Positions 48,002 through 59,344 of a stretch of DNA of 64,000 bases are shown here, piece after piece. This stretch comes from Leucaena leucocephala (Eukaryota; Streptophyta; Magnoliopsida; Fabales; Fabaceae). Position numbers and translations under genes: made by a program. The stretch lies in contig CM073518.1 in NCBI GenBank assembly GCA_037074615.1, forward strand, positions 9,982,001 to 10,046,000. Direction: 5' to 3'. The notes beneath the pieces were generated by a model, which made no database searches, was not told the DNA's origin, and worked only from the letters and a program-made list of their open reading frames with translations. The stretch's first letter is position 1, and each line of letters starts with the position of its first letter.

Positions 48002-49891
48002 GGTGGAGGAAGTTGGCTTGAATGATCCAGATCGAATCATGATGACATCATCATCCTAGATGATTCACCAAAATGACATCATCCATGGACACCTCACATG
48101 CTTAGGTGGCGTAATGGTGGGGCCCTCGGGACACCTCACCAGTTGACTCAGCGCTTCCAGAGAATTCCAAAGTCTTATCCCAGAATGAACGGCTGAGATT
48201 ATGCACGTGTCCTTAGCTTTTTCTTGTTCCTCTATGCTCATGCCATATGGCACCTTATGGGTACCTTTCATGCCACCTCATGGCTTTTTGGATAAGTCCA
48301 GAGCTTTATCTGATCAATTCCCTAGTTATCACTTCAACCGAGTAACTTTACTTTATTGAAAACTTACTAAAATATTACTTTAATGCCACTTTAACCCATA
48401 AAATTCTTGGGCTACATTTTTGTACTCTTGGAATGCTCTCTTGGGTCTCTGATCAAGCTCAAGTACTCTGATGGCTCAATTCCTAAGAAATATCCCTTGG
48501 CAAATTACCAAAATACCATTAGTTCCTCTTTATTTACTTTAATTAGTCTAGGGGCATTATTGTCCTTTCACACCTTACCAGAGTATTCCCTGTAATATCC
48601 CTAATTTTCTATACTGATTTGTATGTACAGTTTGTACGTAATATATGTGAGATTTTCTAAGAAAAATGTGGACATTTATGTAAAGAAAGGGATTGAATTG
48701 AAAAAGGAAGAAAATGCAAGGACTTAAGTGAAATTATAAAAGCTTTAAGGCCTAAAGAGAAAGTAGACAAAAATGTGGGGTCTTTAAGTGTAATTTTAGC
48801 CAAATATGAGGGCATAAGTGTAATTTATGAAAAGTCAAGGGGCAAAAGTGTAATTATGGAAAGTTGAGCCGGAAGTGGCTTAGAACTACCCGAAAGCATT
48901 TTAGTCCCAAATTTCACCAGTAGATAGAGGAAATGATACTGGTTAATCTGGCTTAATACAGAAATTTTATTAGAAATTCAGATAGCTGAAATTTATCTGA
49001 TAGTGGAAAAGTTATCCGAAATTTTTATCAGATCTCCTGGACCTCAGATATAAGTGAAAAGTTATAGGATGATGCGTCCTGTGAAGCCGTAGGTCAAGAA
49101 ACTGACAGAATCCTGAAAGAAGTTCTATAGGAAAAGTTATTCACTTTTTAGTGAATTTAGACGGGACTTTGTGAACTCCTGGGATCCGATAGGGAGATTT
49201 AGCAGTAAATAAATTGGGACTAAATGAGCTCAGATGACTTAATTCAGAGACCCAAAAGAACAAGTGGCGTCAAGAAGACCCAATAAAATCATTGGACTGA
49301 TAGGTGGGCCAGTGTCGGGAGGAACCCCGGAAAAGTGCAAAATTACGAAAATGCCCCTGTGTTGCCCTAAGGAGTAATAGGTGAATGAAGGGCATTCTGG
49401 TTATTTTGGATAGGCTAAAATGCTAGGGCAGGTACAGGAAGGGTTAGTCCAAGTCAGTATATGCCCTGACAGGGTACAAAGAGGTGTGAAATGACAATTA
49501 TGCCCTTAGGGTTAATGTAGTGCAAGAAAGGGCACCAAGGGTATTTTGGTCTTTTCTCAGGGATCTGTAATTAAGTTTAGACCCAGTATAAGAATGTCAA
49601 TGATAAAAAGAATCTGGATACTGGATTTAAGGTCAGAAAACATATTATGGAATCTCAGAAAAATTAGATTCAGAAAACAGTCTCATTTTCAGGGAATCGG
49701 ACTGAGCCGGTACCGGACTGAACTAGAATTTTTTCAGAGACTTCTTCTCCCTTCAATTTTGCCATGTGCATGGTGAGGTGTCCCTTTGATGATGTCAAAA
49801 TTATTAAAGAAAAGGAAATTCAAGATTAAATATAAGCCATTAGATCAAATAGTGCACAAAATGATCTTGGCCTTTCATTTTCCATGGAATT

Positions 49892-52849
49892 TGCAACATC
49901 CTCCCTTAGACCCCTCAGATTACACTTACGGAAGCGATATTAACTCGATTATATCTCAACTTAAGCCCAGAAATTGAAACTTTACTCTTAAGTTTCTTAT
50001 TCTGAACCTTTACTTGGAAAACTAATTTATCTCATTCTACATATCCAAATGAGGCTTATTACCTATCCACGTAATGCCCCAGATGTGTGCTACTGGCTCA
50101 CCAAATTTAGTGGCCAAACTCTTACGTTTACTAGGTCAAACTGAGGTCAAAATACTGCTACCTTAGGACCTGCGAATTTCTCTCTCAATTCCTTATACAC
50201 AAGTTGAACATGCCAAACAATATTTATTATTAAATAATAAACTGTTATACAATAGGGCATGCACAAAATCCTCATATCTCTATTACATCTTTCCTGCCCA
50301 AAATTAGGCAGCATAACTACTAGGCTTCATCTTTCCAAATAACTGATTTGTACTGATTTGGTAATTCCCGTGAGAACTACCATTCTACGTAAGTACCCAG
50401 GAAAGACTGGATGAACTGGCTAGGTCCACTCACTTCCAGACTCCTTAGACAGTACCTACGTACACAGTACATATCAGCTTCTTTCTTCGTTTTGCCGTAA
50501 TTTTAGTAGCATAACAACGTCTCTTAGCATTCTTAAAATTCACTTCGATATAACCTCCCTGTAATGGGTTATATATAGGGAATGAGATTTGGGGAAATCT
50601 CAGTAGTAACAACCATAACAATATATGTAATGCAGTGGGATAGTGCTTGCTTGTGATTGTGTACAGATAAGTATGCTGCGTGCTTCCATACTCAATAATA
50701 ACATATGATCATAGCATATGTAGTAGAGCTTTAAGCATAACATATAAGACAGCAATCTAACCAAACAATAGCACATCAAATCACAAAGCCATTACATAAA
50801 AGCTAGGATTAGTTACTACCTGGCTAGCTTAGCAGAACTCTACTATCTCTATACTGCTTCCAGCTCTGCCAGAACTTCCTTCTTTTTTTCTTTCTCTCAC
50901 TTTCTCTCTCTAGAACTTCTTTCTCTCTCTAAAATGGCTCTTGTCCATGAATGAGAAGGCAAGGGGGAGGGGGTATTTATACTTGAGGCAAAGGAGAATG
51001 AATGGTCCAGATCAATTCTCAACAAGTGGCTCAGATCACTTTGCTTGCCCACCAAGTTTCGCTTATGTCATCGTGATGACATCATCCTCCATAATGACTC
51101 ATCAAACATGACATCATCATGGGACACCTCACATGCTAGGTGGCGTAATGGTGGGGCCCTTGGGACACCTCACCAGCTGACTTAGCGCTTCCAGAGAATT
51201 CCAGAGTCTTGCACCGGAATACACGGCTGAGATCATGCCACGTGTCTTTAACTTTTCATCTCCCTCTAGGTTGGCGCCATGTGGCATCTTGCTAGCACCT
51301 TTCATGCCATCCCATGACTATCAGATAAATCCAAAGCTTTACCTGATCAATTCCCCGATTATCACGTCAACCGAGTAATTTTATTTTATTGAAAAGTCAA
51401 TAAAATATTATTTTAATGCCACTTTTACTAACATAACCACTGGGCCACTTTTTGGGCTCTGGGAATGCCATCTTGGGTCTCTGATCCAGTCCAAGTACTC
51501 TGATGGCTCAATTCCCAAGAACCATCCCTTGGTAAATTACCAAAATGCCCTTGGTTCCTGTTTCTTTACTTTAATGAATCTAGGGGTATTATTGTCTTTT
51601 CATATCTTACCAGAGTATTCTCTGACCCTGGTCAACTATCTAGATAACCTTTCTTGACTGTCTCACCTTAACCAAATGACCAAAATACCCTTTACTCATT
51701 ATTTCACTATTTTATAACATAAGGGCATTTTCGTCATTTTACACCTTTTTTCGGACACCGATTCCTTTTATCAGATAAACTGACATAGTGAGTCTAGACA
51801 TCCCTTTGGATCATAACAAGCATCTGACCGATGTCATCTGAGCTCATTCAGTCTCAATTTGAATACTGATAAATCTCCCAATCGGATACTTGGAGGTCAC
51901 AAACTCCGTCTCAATTCACTAATTTGTGAATAACTTTTTCTACAGACCTCCTTTCGGTATTCTGTCAGTTACTTGACATTCGTCTCTACAGGACGCATCT
52001 TCCTGTAAATTTTCACTCATATCTGAGGTCTAGGATATCCGATAAGAATTTTTTATACTTTTTCATTATCAGATAAATTTCGGCTATCTGGAGCCCTGAT
52101 AAAATTCCTGTATTAAGCTGGATTATCCAGCATCATTTCCTTTATCTACTGGTGAAATTTGGGACTGAAATATTTTCGGGCAGTTCTAAGCCACTTCTGG
52201 CTCAACTTTCCATAATTACCATTTTGCCCCTGGAAACTTTTCTTCTTTTCAATTAAGTCCCTTAATTCTTTCCATAATTCTTTCATACTCATAGAGACCT
52301 CATATGCATATTTCACAATTCAGTGAAATGATCAGCATAATTTTCTCTATTTTTTGGTAAAATATGGTACTCATCGGCTACCAGCCCGATCTTTCCCATA
52401 ATTACAATTATGCCCCTGATTTCTCTTTCTGGCATCTTTACTTATCTTCTTATCCTTCATCTTAAGTTCTAGAAATTCTCTTTCAACAACTCATCCCCTG
52501 AACTCTTTGGGAGTCATTGTTAATTGAAAGGCTCGACAACCCGCCCATATTGGGTTATCTTACTCAGGAGCCAGCCCATATCTAGCTATCTGCAAAACTC
52601 CTAGGCTTAAGACTTAGGATATTCTTTACATTCCTCTTTTTGAACCTAGGTGAACTGTCCCTATTTTGTAGGTCAAAGACTTAACTCATCTTTAAATCCT
52701 GAGAAACTTAGCTCATCCCTCAGATTCCTACAAAATATAGATAAGTGATCTGCCCATATCAGATTACTACACTAGGACTATGGGTTTAGCATCCTGCCCA
52801 TATCAGACTACCTCTCAGTTCTCCTAGACCCAAAAATTAGGATGTTACA
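49892..52849 (-). mobile_element. Minus-strand solo LTR, second U3 type
   Basis: 2958 bp. Minus strand TGTAACATCC (52849) to AGGATGTTGCA (49892), with perfect 5-bp duplication GAATT (49887-49891 and 52850-52854). It inserted about 10 bp upstream of the TATA box of the LTR it interrupts. TATA (TATTTATA) at 50974-50981, conserved block at 50373-50470. Confidence 0.92.
50373..50470 (-). repeat. Conserved LTR block, copy 8
   Basis: Minus-strand copy, close to copy 3 (TGTACGTAGGTACTGTCTAA, then AGTCTGGAAGTGAG). Confidence 0.88.
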
Positions 52850-52858
52850 GAATTTTCC

Positions 52859-52866
52859 TATAAATA
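52859..52866 (+). promoter_or_regulatory. LTR TATA box (solo LTR 48591-54763)
   Basis: TATAAATA followed by ACCCACC, then a leader with CCGTGAGCACAAGAACC as in 12900. It lies 10 bp right of the nested minus-strand LTR, so its own upstream U3 has been displaced by 3 kb. Confidence 0.7.
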
Positions 52867-55699
52867 ACCCACCAATTCTGCTCAAAACCGTGAGCACAAG
52901 AACCCTTGGGGAACCTCTTGCAAAATGAAAACTTAAGCCAAGACAAAGAAGAATTCAAAGGCCAAAGTTCAAGCAAGCTAGAGATTAAAGGTAAGCAATC
53001 TATCCTAGCTTATTTTCCTTTGACTTGGGAGCTTGAACTTAGGGTTTTCATGGAAGAAAGATAAGTTTTCTTTAAGGTTTATATGTTGTCCAAAACCTTA
53101 GATGAAAGGAGAAAGAAGAGATTAAAGTTAGAGTTGTGAGATTAAAGCTTAAACAAGCTAGCTAGATGATTAGTTGTTGAATCAAGTTGATATTCTTGAC
53201 TTTGCCATGGATTAAATATTTTAGTTTGCACTGTTCACGCACTGTTCATGATAGAAGGAGATGGAATTTCAATGATCTAATGATTCCATTGAATTTATAT
53301 GATGATTTTGTGTAGGATTGGATAGGTTTTGAACCTTGGAAGCATTGGAATTGAAAGTTGTAATGTTTGGAATTCTTCTCTATTACTGTTCACTCGTATG
53401 AACAGTTATTTGAATTTCATGATTTTGATGCTTCCAATAGTTTTAAAATGAAAAATTGTGTGGGGGGTAAAGTAGAGAAACAAGTGTGGGAAGCAATGGA
53501 ATTAAGATGGGAATTTTTGAAGGAATTATGTGTGTTTTGGAAATTCTGTCCAAAACAGTGCATAGTTGCTGGAATTTGGTTGTTTTGAGTTCATAAATGG
53601 ATTCAAAAGGCCAAATTGTGTAGGGTAAGGTCAAGACATCAATTGATTCAAAGGCCAAGTCAATTGGTAAATATTAAAGGAAGTTATGTTAAGTTAAAGT
53701 AAGTTTGATGTTCAAGAAAGTTAGATTATAATGAATGGATAATTATGTGATGTTAGGGTGTGATTGGGGACTCCAAAGAGGCAGCCACACACCAAGGAAA
53801 AGTAAGAAGGAAGAAACAAAGTTAAAGTGGAAAGAAGTAGCAAAGTTAAAGTGGAAAGAAGTAAAGCAATAAGGTAGTAAACTTACCCTAAACTTGTATG
53901 TATTGAATGTTATGCTTGATTGTGCTATGACTTTGTTAAATTGTGTGCATATGTGTATATGATTGAAGCTCTATTTCTATGATTATTTTGGCCAATTGTA
54001 TTTCATATGATACATGAAAATATGCTCATTACACTATGGTAACACTTTCACAAGCAAGCACAAGCAATTACATTAATACATGCAATGTTTGGTATTGTTT
54101 GCTACTGAGATTTCCCCATGAATCTCACCCCATCCATGTAATCCAAATCCCAATAGGTTTATGAAAGATGAAAGAGCATGAAGAAGCATGAAGGGGAGTT
54201 AGGGATTGGTGAATGTAAATGTTATATGATGTTATGTGAAGAATTGTTGCATGTAAGGATGCTGTATGACCAGTTTAAGCAACAATATGTATGATATCAT
54301 GAAAAATAGTAAATGATGGAATAAATGTATGAAATTTTACATACATTTATTTAACATTTCAAGCTTCGTTTTGACACCAAGAACACCTTATTTCAATGTC
54401 TGTACAAAGAGAACCAATTTTCCAAAGATGGGGACCAGAATCTATTTTCAGAATTTTTGACTAAATGAACAGTAACCTTTAACGAATAAACTGAATCAAT
54501 TGACTAAGCATTTGGACAGGAAATTATTTTTCCCTTAAACTTCAAGATGTTAGCTTCGAGTATAATTTTGAACCACTTAATTTTAATTTTTCTAAAATTA
54601 ATTATGATTTTTCAAAGTTCATCACCTAATCTGGAATACCATATGAACAGTAACTCGCCAAGAGTAAAAATTCCAGATTTAGCTAATGGATTTCCAAAGT
54701 CTTGTAAGTGGTTCTAAATGCTACTGAATAGTCCCTAAGACGTACAAAAGTAAGAATGTTTCATTCCCTGACCCTGGTCAACTATCCAGATAATATTTCT
54801 TGACTCTCTAAACTTATTCAAATGACCAAAATACCCTTTACTCATTCTTTAACTATTTTATAACATAGGGGTATTTTCGTCATTTCGTACATTTTCTGGA
54901 CCCTGGTCCCTTTTACTCGATGAACTGATATCATGGGCCTGGTCCTCCCTTGGCATCATTATGGGCCTCTATGTGACATCATCTGGGCTCATTTGGTCCC
55001 AATTTGCTTACTGCTTAATTTCTCAATCAGATATCGGGCGTTCACGAACTCCCACCAAAATTCACTAAAAAATGAATAACTTTTCTTAAAGATCTCCTTT
55101 CGGGATTCTGTCAGTTCCTTGACCTCTATCTTCATAGGACGCATCTTCCTGTAACTTTTCACTTATATCTGAGGTCCAAGATATCTGATAAAAATTTCAG
55201 ATAACTTTCAGACTATCAGATAAATTTCAGCTATCTGAAACTTCAATAAAATTTCTGTAATAAGCTAGATTAACCAACATCATTTTCTCTATCTACTGAT
55301 AAAATTTGGGACTAAAAGGCTTCCGGGCAGTTATAAGCCACTTCAGGCTCAACTTTCTATAATTACCATTTTGCCCCTAGAAAGTTTTCCTCTTTTCAAT
55401 TAAGTCCCTTAACTTTTTATAATTACACTTAATGGCCCACAACTTGTGTCTACTTTCACTTTTGCACCATGAAACTTTTAGACTTTCACTTTAGTCCCTT
55501 TTCTTTTTGAAAATGACCATTATGCCCCTAAGGACTTTCACTATTTATATACAAGTCATTGTACTTTCACTTATTTGCAGTTTTAATCCCTAAAAACCCT
55601 TTGTATGTTTCTGGGACTTCTGCTCAAAGGGGTCTGGTAGCCTATATATTTCAGGCTACTTTCTGAATCTCTGGGCCTAAAAATTGGGATATTACAACA

Positions 55700-56600
55700 A
55701 CTATCCTTGAGGTAGATTTGTGAGATCCTGATGTTGAAGGACAACTTCTTGGGTAATTTGAAATTTGTTCCAAAAGACTTGTGTGATTATCATAGGATAA
55801 TCCACTATATATACTCGAGAAGCATGGTCAACAAGTTTGGGAGCTTTATTTATATGACTCAAGAAGATTATAGGTTGCTGGCTAGGATAATTAGTGGGGT
55901 GAAAATCGAAAGGGGACTTAATTTACAATGAGATAAAGAACTTCTACTTTTCAAAAATTAAGACCACTCCAATGCCTTATCCTTAACTAATTTCCCTCTT
56001 CCTTCAACACTATAATAGAGTATCTAGAGAAAGGGGAGAAAGAAATAAAGGTGACAAGATTTGGAGCTTAGCAGATACATCGGATGAGGATCTCCCTTCC
56101 ACTCACTGATGGAGGAAAGAAGCCTCAGAAAGGGAAGTAGCCTATGCAACAAGATGAAGCCTAATCTTCAGCTACTCTTACTACTCCTACCTTTGTACCC
56201 TCCTTTGCTTAAGCAACTTTGCATAACACGGTCCAACAATAACTTAGAAGTTTTAAAGAAGAACTGCTGGCTCAAGTCAAGGAAAGCATGAAGTCATCTC
56301 ATTATGATCCTAACCTTCCTGAGCTACTCAAAGTGGTTAGACTCCCCTTAGAAAACAAGATTATCTCTAAGGTTGAAAAGGAGATTCAAGTAAGCAAAGA
56401 TCAATCAGCCACTCTCTTACATATTATTGAGGTGCATACATAGGTAATTGCATTTTTTAGACAAGGAGTGACTGATTTAAAGAATCAAATTAGCTTTAAC
56501 CCTCTTCCTGGTTCAAACCCAACTCGTCCTACCTCTAGACCTACCTATAATATACCTCCTCCTCAAGGTTCAATTTTTAGGACTTTAGGACCCCATTGTT
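55700..56600 (+). pseudogene. Degenerate gag-like coding remnant
   Basis: The frame 55731-55931 reads LKFVPKDLCDYHRIIHYIYS and TQEDYRLLARIISGVKIE, resembling the plant retroelement gag-like domain sometimes labelled 'putative plant transposon protein'. After it, fragments continue in shifting frames: PMPYPL near 55970, a Q/E-rich part near 56240-56310 and a proline-rich end near 56520-56590. Several stops interrupt it, so it is not functional. Whether it belongs to the copia-like element or an older insert is not certain. Confidence 0.55.
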
Positions 56601-56832
56601 AATATATGTCAAAAATGGGGAGAGATAAATTGTTTTAGTGACTATCCTTTTGAATATGTTATTTGCTTTTGTAAGTGCTTGATTGTAGATATTGGAAACC
56701 AATGAAAATTTGCCTTGCTTCTGATATTGCTTCTATGGTAAGATTTTTTGGCCTGGTACTCATTGATCGGTACTTAATTCTTATTCCAATTTAATAATTT
56801 TCAAAGCTTCTCAACTAATTTTTGACATCATC

Positions 56833-56847
56833 AAAATGGGGGAGAAA
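56833..56847 (+). promoter_or_regulatory. Polypurine tract of copia-like element
   Basis: AAAATGGGGGAGAAA immediately before the LTR. A similar AAAATGGGGAGAG lies upstream at 56611. Confidence 0.8.
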
Positions 56848-56929
56848 TGTCAAACTCCAATGTTTTGATGATGATAATTAATTGAGAAATTTTTTTGAAA
56901 TAAAATATAACTGATAAAGAGCATTTATG

Positions 56930-58490
56930 AATAAGCTTATCGATAAGGTAGTTATTCGATAAATAAGAAAGAACTTTTGAAGGAAAATATGATTTTTAAA
57001 ATATATTTATTGAAGACCTATTCGATAAGGTTCCTTATCGGTAAAGACTTTGATAAAACAATCTAAACTAAGCTTGTGAAAATTATGAGTCTTTATTTTG
57101 AAATTAGAATTAGTCGAAGCTCTATTCGATAAGAAGATTTATCGAAGAAGTCTCTGATAAATTTTATAAGAATCAGTTGCGAAAAGAATTTTATGAAAAG
57201 TGTTATCGAAGAATTGATCGAACAAAGTATTTATTAATAAGATCTTTGATCAATGAAACCTATTTTCAAAGTAGAGTTTTGTTCTTCTTAGACTCATTTA
57301 TCAAAGAACTATTCGATAAGGGAATTTTTCAAATAACTCTTCGATAAATAAGAAAAAGTTTCTAAATTGAATCAAATGGTTTCACAACTATTTGATTTTG
57401 AGAAGATATTATCTTTATTGCCTCATCTCAAGATATTTTATCAAAACTTATGATCAGAAGAAGAAAAGTTTTGTAGTTCTAAAATTTGATCATTGAAAAT
57501 ATTTTTAAGGTTTCCAGATCATTGAGTTTCTGTTATGATAAAATAATCTTTATAGTGATATGATCGAATTGTTTTGTTTTAAATGATCTTTGGAATCTTA
57601 AGTCACAAATTTACAAGACCAATTGGAAGAAAGAAAAGATAAATTGTCCAAATCACAGAATCCTAATTTTGAAAGTTGTTTCTAATGGTGATTTATTTGT
57701 TTAAAATATTTTGATGATGATTCATTTCTTATAATGTTTGATTGATATGCTTGAATCATCTATAATTTGTTTTGTTATGAAGTTATGAAAATAAGATTAT
57801 TCATGAAAGATTCAAAGTTTGATTCATTATGCTCTTATCGATAAATCTATTCAATCAGTATACTTACCAAAGAGATCTTCGATAAGATCTTTATGTCAAG
57901 CTTAAATTGATATGATATCTGATTGATAGTTTTGGAATAACTTGTTGAGCTTATGAATTACTTGAATTTGATTGAATGAATGATCTTCATGAATTTATAG
58001 CCTGATAGTATTTGCTGAAAGATTATATGCTCATGATTTATTTTGATATGCTAAATAATTTTAGTCGAGCTTTAATATGTTCTAATATGATATAATATGA
58101 TCTTATGTCTTTGTGCCAAATTGATAAATGATCTTTTGATGATCTGAGAAAAGATCTGGATGTTTTGAAAAAGATATTCTTCAGTATTTATTGATAAGCT
58201 ATTCAAAGAGTCCATTTATCAAAGAACACTTCGATAAATGATGTATTGTGAAATATATCGATAAGTCTGAAAGAATATTTTTCAAAGAGTTTATCGATAA
58301 TGACATTTGTCAAAAAACTATTTGATAAATCATGAACTATATCTTTGTGATTTATTGAAGATTTATCGAAGTCCTTTTTGATAAGACTAATTATCGAAGA
58401 ATTGCTCGATAAAATTTTAACTATTTTAAATATAATTCTTCAGCAATTTATCTAATACCTTTCCGATAAGGGGTTCTTCGATAAGTCAAG
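56930..58490. repeat. TTCGATAA / TTATCGAA motif cluster
   Basis: More than 20 copies of TCGATAA or its inverse TTATCGA, some as the full palindrome TTATCGATAA (for example near 56937, 57835, 58257 and 58281). Spacing is irregular. Degraded forms (TTTGATAA, TTATCAAA) are interspersed. Confidence 0.75.
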
Positions 58491-58733
58491 ACATCTTGCG
58501 AAAAGTGTTTTAAACCAGACTTTATTAGATTTTGATTATAAATCATTTGGAAACAATTGCTTTATGTTTACAATGATTATATATCTTCACTAAAGCATGC
58601 TTCAAGGTCATTTATAGGCTAAGACAAGATCAACAAAAAGAGCCATAAGCATCAGATTCATACGTCAGTTATAACGGCTATATTCAACAACAAATATCTC
58701 AATGGATACTTTAACAGAATTATGAAGATGAAG

Positions 58734-58740
58734 TATAAAA
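58734..58740 (+). promoter_or_regulatory. Copia-like LTR TATA box
   Basis: TATAAAA followed by purine-rich sequence, in the expected place between the palindrome-rich U3 and U5. Confidence 0.6.
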
Positions 58741-59344
58741 GAAGAAGAGGCCAAAATGAGAAAGCTGAAGAAGTTGGAAAATAGTAGAAGATACAATAAA
58801 TGCTTACAATGCACTTTGATTACACTCAATGATCTGTATTTCTGTTTCTCTTTGTTGGTTCAAAGCATATATTCTTAGACAAGAGAAACTTAGAGAGTTG
58901 TGAGCTTAAGTGTTTATCTTATCTACTCTACTGATATAGTTTCATTTTTAAAAATCATCTTTTACTCAAGAGTGTGAGACGCTTCAGTGGATTGTAACCT
59001 TACGGGTGTAAGGGGGAGTGAGAGGGATTCTCACTGGTTAACCTTAAGAGTTATAAGGGGGAGTGAGAGTGATTCTCACGTGAATATACTGAGGCATCAA
59101 GAGCCTATAGAATCTTAGAGATAGTGAAACACTTAGAGGGGATCTCTGGGGACTAGACATAGGTCAAGTGGATTGGGCTAAACCAGTATAAATCATCATG
59201 TGCAAATATTTCTCTTACAACTTCTTCCTTCAGTGATATCATTCTTAACTCTACTCTCTAAACTCATTCAAATATCTTTAGAGTTTTTAAAATTTTTAAA
59301 ATCACCTAATTCACCCCTCTTGGGTGAAACAACTAGATTTAACA

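Larger units (their letters stand above)
48591..54763 (+). mobile_element. Solo LTR, main family, split by another solo LTR
   Basis: TGTAATATCCC to AAGAATGTTTCA with perfect 5-bp duplication TTCCC (48586-48590 and 54764-54768). About 3.21 kb without its nested insertion. The host LTR rejoins exactly (CAGAGTATTCCC then TGACCCTGGTCAAC), as in 8395-8410. It lacks the conserved block. TATA at 52859 and donor-like site at 52988-52996. Confidence 0.93.
8341..55697 (-). mobile_element. Outer minus-strand LARD-like element, split by insertions
   Basis: Pieces in the window: part of its 3' LTR (8341-9336), internal (9337-11580 and 45815-46650) and its 5' LTR (46651-55697, itself interrupted). PPT and PBS are both present in minus orientation. 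The flanks of the plus-strand insert 11581-45814 rejoin into sequence that matches the internal region of the complete copy (GTTCTCTAGGGT ... TAAGTCTG context), proving continuity. The left part of its 3' LTR is outside the window because of the gypsy insertion. Overlapping LTR parts differ by about 4% by eye, so it is older than the copy at 19858-31470. Confidence 0.85.
46651..55697 (-). repeat. 5' LTR of outer minus element, interrupted
   Basis: Minus strand from TGTAATATCC (55697) to a mutated end GGATGTGATA (46651). Without the insert 48591-54763 it is about 2.87 kb. It lacks the conserved 100-bp block. TATA (TATTTATA) at 47994-48001 and a CT-rich leader (47915-47960). The base run after 55697 is ACAAC, a candidate duplication whose partner is left of the window. 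Confidence 0.85.
55698..59344 (+). mobile_element. Copia-like (SIRE-type) element, 3' end
   Basis: Degenerate coding remnant, then PPT and a 3' LTR beginning TGTCAAACTCCAATGTTTTG. PPT wording (CATCAAAATGGGGGAG) and the LTR start (CCAATGTTTTGATGATGA) follow the pattern of SIRE/Maximus-type copia elements. The outer minus-strand element inserted at its left side, so the 5' part lies beyond the window. No PBS follows the LTR, which supports a 3' LTR. Confidence 0.7.
56848..59344 (+). repeat. 3' LTR of copia-like element
   Basis: About 2.5 kb from TGTCAAACTCC. U3 holds a dense set of TTCGATAA/TTATCGAA motifs (56930-58490), TATA box TATAAAA at 58734, and a U5 with two AAGGGGGAGTGAGAG words (59014 and 59060). 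Near the 3' end, CACCTAATTCACCCCTCTTG is typical of copia LTR ends. The exact end (59344 or 59346) is uncertain because no duplication is visible. Confidence 0.7.
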
